Assembly (NCBI GenBank): GCA_949502025.1
Contig: CATBCG010000088.1
Coordinates: 1 to 60,652, forward strand
Source: MGBC131033 sp910585655
Lineage (GTDB): Bacteria; Bacillota; Clostridia; Lachnospirales; Lachnospiraceae
Reading direction: 5' to 3'
Length of the DNA: 60,652 nt
Part shown: one piece after another, positions 40,818 through 48,564 of the stretch
How positions within the stretch are numbered: the stretch's first letter is position 1
Layout of the letters: each line of letters opens with the position of its first letter
Made by a program: the position numbers and the translations under genes
The notes under the pieces: generated by a model
What the model was told of the DNA's origin: nothing
Seen by the model: the letters and a program-made list of their open reading frames with translations, nothing else
The model's database searches: none

Positions 40818-42008
40818 CTACAGCTCTACGAACGCATCTTCACGCTTTCTTTGCTGTTCTACGACTTCCTGGTATACTTGTTCTACAGCTATCGCAAAGC
40901 TTTCTGTTGAAAATTCTGCGGCTCTGGAAACAGCTGCTTCTGAAAGAGTCTTGGCGTTCTGCTTCTCCAAAGCCCGATCCAATCCCTCTATCAGCTCTGC
41001 CCGGTTATGAAATAAATATCCGTTTTTCCCATGCTCTAAAATTCCTTCTAAGCAAGAATCCTCCCTTGCCACTACCGGAAGCCCGGCTGCCATCGCTTCA
41101 ATATACGTCAAGCCCTGCGTCTCGCTGTTGGAAGCACTGACAAACACATCTCCAAGCTGGTAAAATTCTCCAATCCTATCCCACAACTGTTCGCCCAAAA
41201 AGTGAACCCTTTTACTTAATCCCAGCGCCTCTGCCAGCTTGGTAAGTGGCTCCCTTGCCGGACCTCCACCTACGATCACCATCGAAATATCCGGTCGCTC
41301 CTTTAGATATTCCGGCATTGCCTCTAATACTTCCTGCAGATTTTTTTCCGGAGAAATCCGCCCCAGATACAAAATAATCCGGTCGCTTGTAGAAATTCCA
41401 AACTGCTCTTTCAGCTTCCGGGTCTGCTCTGCGGAATACTGTTCCTTTTTAAACTTTTCCAGGCTGATTCCGGTTGGAATCACCGACATTTCCCGGATCA
41501 CATTATAAGTCAACAGCAAATCCCGTACCTTTTCCGTCGGTACGATCACCCTTTGCACGCTGTTGCAGCATACCTTGGTAAACATCCGCACAAACGCTTT
41601 TGCCTGCGGATCTAATACCTTTCCCCTTGTCACATAATGCGTATAGTCCTCATAAATCGTATGATACGTATGAATCAAAGGCAAATTCAGTTCCTTCGCC
41701 ATAATCCGTCCAAAAATCCCTAAGGAAAATTCTGTATGCGTATGGATCAAATCCAGATCCAGGCGCTTGATGATATGCGCTAACCGCGGCTGATAAAACA
41801 TGCCAATCCGCCGCTCTGTAATTAAAAAGCAAGGCAGACTGGGAACCCGAAAAACATTAAATTCATGCTTTGGCGCTCCTGGCGTCGTCGTCGTAATCAC
41901 ATAAACATTATGCCCCTGACGCTCTAGTTCTCCCTTCAATAAAAATACAGAATTCGCTACTCCGTTTACCTCCGGATAATAAGTTTCGGTAAATAGTGCT
42001 ATATTCAT
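40818..42008 (-). CDS. GT4 family glycosyltransferase (diacylglycerol glucosyltransferase-like)
   Basis: 396 aa from ATG 42008, preceded by GGGAGC; a longer reading from 42089 would run through repeat copy 4 and is rejected. The opening MNIALFTETYYPEVNGVANS is the classic start of GT4 enzymes that glucosylate diacylglycerol or build glycolipid anchors. HTHTEFSLGIFGR, YLGRISPEKN, FVSASNSETQGLTYIEAMA with the E-x7-E motif are present. It probably makes a membrane glycolipid. Operon with the YdcF gene. Confidence 0.9.
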   Translation of the reverse strand: MNIALFTETYYPEVNGVANSVFLLKGELERQGHNVYVITTTTPGAPKHEFNVFRVPSLPCFLITERRIGMFYQPRLAHIIKRLDLDLIHTHTEFSLGIFGRIMAKELNLPLIHTYHTIYEDYTHYVTRGKVLDPQAKAFVRMFTKVCCNSVQRVIVPTEKVRDLLLTYNVIREMSVIPTGISLEKFKKEQYSAEQTRKLKEQFGISTSDRIILYLGRISPEKNLQEVLEAMPEYLKERPDISMVIVGGGPAREPLTKLAEALGLSKRVHFLGEQLWDRIGEFYQLGDVFVSASNSETQGLTYIEAMAAGLPVVAREDSCLEGILEHGKNGYLFHNRAELIEGLDRALEKQNAKTLSEAAVSRAAEFSTESFAIAVEQVYQEVVEQQRKREDAFVEL

Positions 42009-42077
42009 GTTCTGCTCCCATCCATACAGCGCTCCCCTACTAAGCGGCTGTATTTCTATTTTGATGTAACATATTTC

Positions 42078-42125
42078 TTTTTGTATCACAGGGAAGTTTG
42101 GAGAACTTTCCTATGATAGGACAAA
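42078..42125. repeat. Palindromic intergenic repeat, copy 4
   Basis: TTTTTGTATCACAGGGAAG to AACTTTCCTATGATAGGACAAA, same palindrome as copies 1-3 but without the GC-rich module. It lies in the 5' region of the glycosyltransferase gene and its far end is the T tract of the terminator at 42122-42163. Confidence 0.75.
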
Positions 42126-42163
42126 GTGTGCGAATCAGCCCCCTACTCTGCCAATCCGCACAC
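42122..42163 (-). terminator. Intrinsic terminator of the Ig-repeat protein gene
   Basis: GTGTGCG (minus) pairs with CGCACAC (42126-42163), extended by GATT/AAT-type pairs, followed by TTTG. Overlaps the end of repeat copy 4. Confidence 0.65.
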
Positions 42164-42172
42164 CCACCTTCC

Positions 42173-44842
42173 TTATTCTACTTCAATCTCATACGTATAA
42201 GATATCTTTCCGTCCTTCGTCTTAACCGTCAGTTCTACCGTTCCGGAATCTCTGGCTGTCAAAACACCCTTTGAAGTAACCCTGGCTACGCTTGTATCAT
42301 CTACCGACCAGACAAAATCCGGTTCCTTATCACTTTCCGGATACATTACCGTTGCCGTCAGATTCAGCTTATCGCCTGCCTTTAGCGTCTTTTTCAAACC
42401 GGAAACAAAGATAAACGGCTTACTCTGCCCGCCTCTTAAATCGGCTTCCTTTAACGTCTGCTTATCACACTCTAGCAATACATAAGTTCCGCTTCGGTAC
42501 GCATAAAACTCATAGACATTGGAAGATACCAATCCGCCGCCTAACTTCGCCATTACACTCTCTCTGTTTGGAGTATAATAAACGGCTACCTTGCTCGCAT
42601 CAAAACCGTCCGGAATGGCAATCTGCGCCGTCATATACTGGTTCTCTGCAAATTCAAAGCCATCCACGTCCATCTCAAAACCAAAGTATTTCCCTTTTTT
42701 CGTTGTCTTACGCACTACTTTTTTCAAGTCGGCAGGCTCGTATACTTCCGCCTCCAGTTCCATATTCTCACGGATCAACTGACCGTCTATCAAAGCAACT
42801 AATGCTACTCCTTCATACTCCTCATTATCCATTTCCACTGTCATTGTCCCGGAACCGGTGATTGTCCTGGCGATACCAACAACCTGGAAAGTCGCTGTCA
42901 TCGTGCCGTACGTTACCTGGAACGTATTGCTTCCTAAGTTCGGCACTAACGTAGAAGCCAGAATAAAGTCTGTCACCTGTTCTACTTCGCCGTTGTTAAA
43001 CGTCGCCGTTACGACTACCTGATCCCGGTTAAAGGAACTGTTCTGTACGATTTCCGGTCCTTTATACATTGCCTCTAGCGCTGTCACCATTCTCGGCGTA
43101 CAGACAACAAAAATCGTTGTTGTAACCTTTTTATACGTCACCGTCACTGTATTGGTTCCTACGGTAGTCAACATATTCATTGAAAGAGAGAAATCCGTAA
43201 CTGTCTCGTTTGTCCCATCGTTAAAATAGGCAGTTACTGATACATCGTTGGTATTGATCATACCTCCCTCAATCACCGGCTCACCCCGGTAAACGGCTAC
43301 GATATTATTTGGAGTCTTTTCTGCACCTACAATATTGATTGTAACACTCTGTCCGCCGTAGGTAATCGTAATCTTGTTTGTTCCCTTCTTTTCTACAACT
43401 GTCGTAGATACCAGGAAGTCATATACTTGTTCCTTGGAATCATCATTGTAAATCGCCCATACTTCCAAGTCCGTTGTCAAAAACGTGCCGCCCTCAATGA
43501 TCTCCGGTCCTTTATATTTGGCTTCCAGCTTGCTGACGGAACGCTCGATACCAACTACGGTAAAGGTAGCCGGCATAACGCCGCCCTTGTCATAGATAAC
43601 ACTGAACTCATTTTCTCCGGTATGAGAAACAATCGTTGGAGTAATGGTATAATCATCCGGTGACAGTTTTTTGGTCGCACCATCCTTATACCACATTGTC
43701 ACGGTTACTTTATTCGTATCTAACTCCTGTCCGACGACCACTTCTTTCCCACGATATTCTACCGTAATACGATCATAACCATAGACGGTGATTTCAGCCG
43801 TAAGCTCTCCCCGTCCCGGACAGTGGATACGAACGGAAGTCATCCCTTCTACTGCGACTGTACTTCCCTCCATTAACGAAAAAGAATCTCTGATTTCAAT
43901 ACTCTTTTCTTTTCCATTATTGATAACATCCTTCTGCACTTCATACAATCGAAAGTCGCCCGTTTTGATAGTGTCACCTACATAATAACCCTTTTTGGTA
44001 CAAACAGCGCTTAAACCAACTGTTTCAAACTGAGTCACATTGATAAAATGGGACGCCGAGTAATTTTTTCCGTTTTTCGTATATAAAACCTTCACCGGAT
44101 ATGTCTCCAGATTATCCTCCCATGGTACCTTTAGATTGGTTGGATCCAGGCTATAGTCTTCTGGGTTTAACACAAGCTTTTTTCCTGAACCAAGGGTTGC
44201 CTCTAACACAATCCTGGATTTCTCTATAAATTCTCCTACTAATACCTTTCCGCCATTTTTATCCGGATATTTATATTCCACAAACCTGATTCCTGTTACA
44301 TTCCAGTCGCAGCCAAATATGGTATCCGCACCAACGTTTACGGTATTTCCGGATATTTCTTTATAGGAAGTTTTTCCTGTTTCCTGATACCAATAAACAT
44401 CCGCTGCAGCGATACTTCCGCCGCTAACGACTTTATGGACAGTAACTGCCGTACCAGATACCACACGGTAATTCCCGGAAGAAACATTATAGTAGTCTTT
44501 ATAATCGCCGCTCCCTTTTGGCAGATTCTTTCTATCCTCTTCATTCAGTTCACTACCGTCGCTCTTGCGCAGCTGATCTACCTGCTTTTCATTTATATAC
44601 AGTTCCAACCAAGCCTGCTGCCCTTTTTCCGTTAAATCCGTAGTAGTGGAAATCCCGAAACCCGAATCAGCCTCTTTCGTCTCCTTTGCCTGCTTCGCCA
44701 CCTTCGCCGGGGTCTTTTTCTTCCCAGCCGCCTGCGCCTCTCCTGTCAGCGCACAGCACATCAGAGCCAGAAGCAATACTGGTAAAAGATACTTCTTTAT
44801 CCATGTTTTGTTCTTTGTTTGATTTTGTTCCTTTCCGTTCAT
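42173..44842 (-). CDS. Secreted protein with repeated bacterial Ig-like domains
   Basis: 889 aa from ATG 44842, which has GGAGG upstream. Signal peptide (YLLPVLLLALMCCALTGEAQA), then an N-terminal region of about 190 residues, then at least four tandem repeats of about 75-80 residues with the pattern LEAxYKGPEIxEG, VTAxFNDG, TDFxxS, VGTNTxxVTY (Big_3-type). A distinct beta domain follows, then a C-terminal Big_2 domain (FVWSVDDTSVARVTSKGVL). No LPxTG or SLH anchor is visible. It probably sits in the envelope or is released. It is followed by a terminator and the glycosyltransferase gene. Confidence 0.88.
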   Translation of the reverse strand: MNGKEQNQTKNKTWIKKYLLPVLLLALMCCALTGEAQAAGKKKTPAKVAKQAKETKEADSGFGISTTTDLTEKGQQAWLELYINEKQVDQLRKSDGSELNEEDRKNLPKGSGDYKDYYNVSSGNYRVVSGTAVTVHKVVSGGSIAAADVYWYQETGKTSYKEISGNTVNVGADTIFGCDWNVTGIRFVEYKYPDKNGGKVLVGEFIEKSRIVLEATLGSGKKLVLNPEDYSLDPTNLKVPWEDNLETYPVKVLYTKNGKNYSASHFINVTQFETVGLSAVCTKKGYYVGDTIKTGDFRLYEVQKDVINNGKEKSIEIRDSFSLMEGSTVAVEGMTSVRIHCPGRGELTAEITVYGYDRITVEYRGKEVVVGQELDTNKVTVTMWYKDGATKKLSPDDYTITPTIVSHTGENEFSVIYDKGGVMPATFTVVGIERSVSKLEAKYKGPEIIEGGTFLTTDLEVWAIYNDDSKEQVYDFLVSTTVVEKKGTNKITITYGGQSVTINIVGAEKTPNNIVAVYRGEPVIEGGMINTNDVSVTAYFNDGTNETVTDFSLSMNMLTTVGTNTVTVTYKKVTTTIFVVCTPRMVTALEAMYKGPEIVQNSSFNRDQVVVTATFNNGEVEQVTDFILASTLVPNLGSNTFQVTYGTMTATFQVVGIARTITGSGTMTVEMDNEEYEGVALVALIDGQLIRENMELEAEVYEPADLKKVVRKTTKKGKYFGFEMDVDGFEFAENQYMTAQIAIPDGFDASKVAVYYTPNRESVMAKLGGGLVSSNVYEFYAYRSGTYVLLECDKQTLKEADLRGGQSKPFIFVSGLKKTLKAGDKLNLTATVMYPESDKEPDFVWSVDDTSVARVTSKGVLTARDSGTVELTVKTKDGKISYTYEIEVE

Positions 44843-44942
44843 AGTTCCCTCCATTCTGCACGGCTCCTCCGCTCGTGCAAGCAAACTTTCTCCTTATCTT
44901 ACTTATCGGCTTTTCCCTCAAATCCTTAACCCCTTGCCTGAT

Positions 44943-44970
44943 ATTCTAAAAACTTTAAGAAAAATGTAAA
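44943..44970 (-). promoter_or_regulatory. Possible promoter of the Ig-repeat protein gene
   Basis: TTTACA (44965-44970), 16 bp, TAGAAT (44943-44948) on the minus strand, 100 bp upstream of the start. Confidence 0.45.
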
Positions 44971-44991
44971 TTTTACTTTTCTTTTTCCTGC

Positions 44992-45027
44992 GCAGGCTGT
45001 ATAATAGAGGATAAGATTACAGCCTGC
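44992..45027 (+). promoter_or_regulatory. Perfect inverted repeat enclosing a TATAAT box
   Basis: GCAGGCTGTA (44992-45001) and TACAGCCTGC (45018-45027) are perfectly inverted; the TATAAT of the small acidic protein's promoter begins in the left arm and no good -35 is seen. A second inverted pair, GCATGAT (45026-45032) and ATCATGC (45051-45057), follows. Operator, or leader RNA hairpin if transcription starts upstream. Confidence 0.5.
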
Positions 45028-45101
45028 ATGATGCTGTATATTTTTACCATATCATGCGTATCATATTATTGTGTGCCGCTGGCAAGAAAGGAAACGGACT
45101 C

Positions 45102-45377
45102 ATGAAAAAACTATTTAAAATGATTGCTGGACTTGGTATCTTGGCTGCTATCGCTGGCGCCATCTACTATGTCTACAAAAACTACCTCCAGGACAAGGAA
45201 TTTGACGACCTGGATGACGACGATTTTGACGACTACGACGATCTGGATGATGAAGATAGCGCTGATTCCAGAGGCTATGTCACGCTGGACATCGAACCGG
45301 AAACCGAAGCTGACGAATCTGCTGATTCCAAAGTCGAGACCTCCGATTCCGAAGAATCCGAGACAAAGGAAGCCTAA
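45102..45377 (+). CDS. Small membrane-anchored acidic protein
   Basis: 91 aa from ATG 45102. Basic start (MKKLFKMIAG), one membrane helix (about 8-26), then a tail that is extremely acidic, with Asp runs (DDLDDDDFDDYDDLDDED) followed by a Glu/Ser-rich end. The tail could bind divalent cations or mimic nucleic acid; no family recognised. Ribosome site AAAGGAAACG is a little distant. It shares a terminator with the convergent HAD gene. The operator-like inverted repeat upstream suggests regulated expression. Confidence 0.7.
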   Translation: MKKLFKMIAGLGILAAIAGAIYYVYKNYLQDKEFDDLDDDDFDDYDDLDDEDSADSRGYVTLDIEPETEADESADSKVETSDSEESETKEA

Positions 45378-45397
45378 CCCAGTTCACCAGGCTATAC

Positions 45398-45446
45398 AAC
45401 CAGGGATGATAATTCCGATTTTATCGGATATCTTCCCTGGTTTTTT
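45398..45446. terminator. Bidirectional terminator between the acidic protein and HAD genes
   Basis: AACCAGGGA (45398-45406) and TCCCTGGTT (45434-45442) with an inner helix of GATAATTCCGAT and ATCGGATATC, then six T residues on plus. It overlaps the last codons of the HAD gene. Confidence 0.85.
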
Positions 45447-46275
45447 CCGTTATCAGCCCATAATGCAGCATTGCATTCCAGATTCCGTCCTCATGGATAT
45501 CCGTCGTTATGTATTCTGCCGCTCTTTTTGCCTCCTCCGTGCCATTTCCCATACAGATCGAATGCCCTGCCAGCTTTAACATTTCCAAATCGTTATTGCT
45601 GTCGCCAAACGCATATACGTTAGAACATGGTATATTCAGATACTCCAATACCATCTGAATCCCCGTCGCTTTATTATACCCGTTCGGCAAAAATTCTATC
45701 AACCCCTCCGGAGCCTGTTCTGCTGCCGCAGGTTTTACCGAAGTCTGATGAATTACCACATGAAACCGGTTCTTTAGAGCCTCTATCATCTGCTGACCAT
45801 ATTCCCAATGCCCCGCTTCCATCATCACGGAAAATTTAGCGGTATGAATCTGATCCGGATGCGAAAGATCGATCACTTCATAAGGAGCGCCGATATGTCT
45901 GATATGCTCCTTGTAAAGAGCCGGATTCTCATAATGCTCCCAGGGCATAACATGTACACAATCCCTTCCTTCATATAAAAATCCAAACCGATCTTTACAA
46001 AGCCAGGATAGAGAAGCCTTTACCTCATCCGAAGTCAACTCCCGATCCAACAACACCTTCTCCCCTACCCGGGCATATGTCCCCGCTCCGCCGACCATTC
46101 CGTCAAATTCCAAATCCACTACCGATGGCGGTAGCATAGAGCAAGTCCTCCCGGTACATAAAAAACGCAAATGCCCTTCCTCTTTTGCCAAATGCAGAGC
46201 TTCTCTGGCAGACGGCGGTATTTGACCACTGTGATCGATCAGGGTACCGTCAATGTCAAAAAAGAGTATCTTCAA
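45421..46275 (-). CDS. Cof-type HAD hydrolase (sugar phosphatase-like)
   Basis: 284 aa. HAD motif I FFDIDGTLID (5-14), motif II LCTGRT, and motif IV FGDSNNDLEMLKLAG with a C2-type cap between. Probably dephosphorylates sugar phosphates or nucleotides; the substrate cannot be deduced. Start TTG 46275 behind GGGAGGATATGAG; an ATG five bases earlier is out of frame and stops at once. Divergent from the GntR/ABC operon. Confidence 0.9.
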   Translation of the reverse strand: MKILFFDIDGTLIDHSGQIPPSAREALHLAKEEGHLRFLCTGRTCSMLPPSVVDLEFDGMVGGAGTYARVGEKVLLDRELTSDEVKASLSWLCKDRFGFLYEGRDCVHVMPWEHYENPALYKEHIRHIGAPYEVIDLSHPDQIHTAKFSVMMEAGHWEYGQQMIEALKNRFHVVIHQTSVKPAAAEQAPEGLIEFLPNGYNKATGIQMVLEYLNIPCSNVYAFGDSNNDLEMLKLAGHSICMGNGTEEAKRAAEYITTDIHEDGIWNAMLHYGLITEKTREDIR

Positions 46276-46415
46276 CTCATATCCTCCCTTGTGTTCCTTA
46301 TGCCGATCGTACTATATGGAAATGGCAAAATTATGTCATGCCTTCCGAGCGGGAGCGCACTGCGGCGGAAAATCCTGCAAAGCAGAATTTAAAATTTTAT
46401 TTTTTGGGAAAAAGC

Positions 46416-46464
46416 TTGACATAGTGTCTGTTTTGGTGTATGATTGTATTAAATACTTAATACA
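46416..46464 (+). promoter_or_regulatory. Promoter and palindromic operator of the GntR-ABC operon
   Basis: TTGACA (46416-46421), 17 bp, TATGAT (46439-46444). Directly after it TGTATTAA-ATAC-TTAATACA (46445-46464) is a perfect 8-4-8 palindrome, the likely binding site of the GntR protein encoded next. A GTACAATATTACAGTAATAC segment further on may be a second half-site. Confidence 0.8.
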
Positions 46465-46565
46465 GCACTACATTAGTACAATATTACAGTAATACAGCAA
46501 TTTTCCCGTAAGGCTATGATACCAAACAACGCCTAATTCCAACACGAAAGAAAGGAGGTTATGCT

Positions 46566-46937
46566 ATGTGGGAATTTTCTACAGACCGTCCCATCTACCT
46601 ACAGCTTATGGAGCGTCTGCAGCTTCGTATCGTCAACGGCACTTATCCGCCAGGTGATAAGTTTCCCTCCGTCAGAGAGCTGGCGCAGGAGGCTTCCGTC
46701 AACCCCAACACCGTGCAAAAGGCTCTTTCCGAGCTGGAGCGCAGCGGAATTCTTTATACGCAGAGAACAAACGGACGATTTATTACGGAGGATGCAGCCA
46801 TGATTGATAAGCTTAGAAGCCAGCTTGCCGAAGAGCAGCTTGTAGAATTTTTAAAAAAAATGAAAGAATTCGGCTTTGAGCCAAAGGATATCATTACTTT
46901 GATTCAAAAGCACAGCCAGGAAACAGCCACCGATTAG
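46566..46937 (+). CDS. GntR-family regulator, YtrA type
   Basis: 123 aa. N-terminal winged helix (YLQLMERLQLRIVNGTYPPG, FPSVRELAQEASVNPNTVQK) and only a short dimerisation helix pair at the C-terminus, as in the YtrA subfamily. YtrA proteins repress the ABC genes that follow them and respond to envelope-active antibiotics. Strong AGGAGG site before ATG 46566. The palindrome at 46445-46464 is its presumed operator. Confidence 0.92.
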   Translation: MWEFSTDRPIYLQLMERLQLRIVNGTYPPGDKFPSVRELAQEASVNPNTVQKALSELERSGILYTQRTNGRFITEDAAMIDKLRSQLAEEQLVEFLKKMKEFGFEPKDIITLIQKHSQETATD

Positions 46938-47022
46938 TCCTTCGGCTGCACTATCACTTATAGGGAAACAACACCACAAAGCGAGTCTGTGCTTTATGGC
47001 ATGTTTTAGAATGGAGGAAGAA

Positions 47023-47721
47023 ATGGACACTATCTTAGAATGTAAGAATTTGACAAAAAGGTACGGTAGTTTTACCGCTCTTTCGTCTCTGAACCTTTCT
47101 TTGGAAAAGGGACAGATCATCGGGCTGCTGGGACCAAACGGAAGCGGAAAAACCACGCTGATCAAATGTATGAACGGGCTGTTGGCTCCGACTTCCGGAG
47201 AAATCCGTGTAGGCGGCTACCATCCTGGAGTAGAGAGCAAACGCATCCTCTCTTATCTTCCGGAACGCAATGCTCTGCCGGACTGGATGAAAGTCCGAGA
47301 CCTGGTACGTTATTTTCAGGATTTCTATGCAGATTTCCGTACGGAAAAGGCTTTTGCTATGTTAAAAGATCTAAAGATCGACATCCATAAGCGTCTTAAA
47401 AACCTTTCCAAAGGAACCAAGGAAAAAGTACAGCTTATCCTCGCTATGAGCCGTGAAGCCGACCTTTATTGCCTGGATGAGCCAATCGGCGGCGTCGATC
47501 CGGCTTCCAGAGATTATATTTTAAAGACCATCTTAAACAACTACAGTGAAAATGCCGCCGTCATCATTTCCACCCATTTAATCCAGGATATCGAAGCGGT
47601 ATTGGATCGGGTCTTATTCCTGCAGGACGGTGAGTTAAGGTTAAATGCTGCCGTAGACGAAATCAGAGAACAAAAGGGTATGTCTGTAGACACCCTGTTC
47701 CGGGAGGTATTCAAATGTTAG
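47023..47721 (+). CDS. ABC transporter ATP-binding protein
   Basis: 232 aa from ATG 47023 (GGAGGAAGAA just upstream). Walker A GPNGSGKT, signature LSKGTKEKVQLILAMS, Walker B LYCLDEPIGGVDP, switch His in ISTHLI. The signature LSKGTKEK is the YtrB-like variant. Overlaps the permease gene by 7 bp. Works with the permease as an exporter under GntR control. Confidence 0.94.
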   Translation: MDTILECKNLTKRYGSFTALSSLNLSLEKGQIIGLLGPNGSGKTTLIKCMNGLLAPTSGEIRVGGYHPGVESKRILSYLPERNALPDWMKVRDLVRYFQDFYADFRTEKAFAMLKDLKIDIHKRLKNLSKGTKEKVQLILAMSREADLYCLDEPIGGVDPASRDYILKTILNNYSENAAVIISTHLIQDIEAVLDRVLFLQDGELRLNAAVDEIREQKGMSVDTLFREVFKC

Positions 47722-48518
47722 GAAAATTATTAAAATATGACTTCAAGGCTGTTGCACGTTACTTACTTCCAATCTTTGGACTGCTGCTGATTTCCACCTG
47801 CGGCACCAAGCTGACGCTAGAGCTTCCGGAAAACAATTTGGTCAATGTATTCCGTTCCGTATTTATCGTCGCTTACGTCATTTCCCTGATCGCGATTGGC
47901 GCGGGAGCAATGATTATCCTGATTCTGCACTTTTATAAAAATCTTATGACGGATCAGGGTTATCTTTCCTTTACCCTGCCGGTCACGCCAACCACCCATC
48001 TGGCTTCTAAGCTGATCAACGGTACTATTTGGATAGCGTTCACGGTTCTGGCGATTTTCCTTTCCGTCATGCTGCTTTTAGCAGGTCATATCGGCACGTC
48101 GGAATGGGCTGTCATACAAGATACGTTTGCTCAGCTAATAAAGGAGCTGAATCGGATCGGATTTTCCAATGGCGAGCTGCTTTTTTACCTGATTGTCATG
48201 CCGCTTACCGGTGCGGTCGGCAGTCAAATCACGGTTTACTTTTGTATCTGCGCCGGACAGCTTTTTTCTGGACACCGTATCATCGGCGCTTTTGTCTTTT
48301 ACTTTGGCGTCTATGTGGTCAACCAAATTGTGCAGGCTGTTCTGCTGATACTAAACAGCAAGTCTATCACTACTTTGGCTACGGCTTCTGATTTTACCGA
48401 AATGGGTACGGCTATGGGCAACCTGATAACACAATCCATCGTGTTCTCTCTGCTCCTTTACATCGTCCTCTTTTTTGCAAGCCGCTACCTGCTCAACCAT
48501 AAACTGAATCTGGAATAA
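47715..48518 (+). CDS. ABC transporter permease, six-helix membrane protein
   Basis: 267 aa with about six membrane segments (16-36, 48-78, 105-128, 160-185, 195-215, 235-258). It has the FTLPVTPTTHLASKLI segment, the coupling-helix consensus of ABC-2 permeases controlled by YtrA-type regulators. Start 47715 overlaps the ATPase end by 7 bp. Converges on the beta-galactosidase gene across a shared terminator. Confidence 0.88.
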   Translation: MLGKLLKYDFKAVARYLLPIFGLLLISTCGTKLTLELPENNLVNVFRSVFIVAYVISLIAIGAGAMIILILHFYKNLMTDQGYLSFTLPVTPTTHLASKLINGTIWIAFTVLAIFLSVMLLLAGHIGTSEWAVIQDTFAQLIKELNRIGFSNGELLFYLIVMPLTGAVGSQITVYFCICAGQLFSGHRIIGAFVFYFGVYVVNQIVQAVLLILNSKSITTLATASDFTEMGTAMGNLITQSIVFSLLLYIVLFFASRYLLNHKLNLE

Positions 48519-48520
48519 AA

Positions 48521-48564
48521 AAAAGCCCTTCGAGTGTGTATCCCACCCGGAGGGCTTTTCTTTT
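48521..48564. terminator. Bidirectional terminator built from the intergenic repeat module
   Basis: AAAAGCCCT (48521-48529) and AGGGCTTTT (48551-48559) pair, with A and T tracts on both sides. The loop region GAGTGTGTATCCCACCCGG matches the outer module of repeat copies 1 and 2 (GAGTGCGCATCC, GCCCGG), so the terminator appears derived from that repeat. Confidence 0.8.

Noticed and set aside
42009..42089. N-terminal extension of the glycosyltransferase
   Set aside because: Encoded by palindromic repeat copy 4; GT4 proteins begin at the MNIALF segment, which has its own ribosome site.
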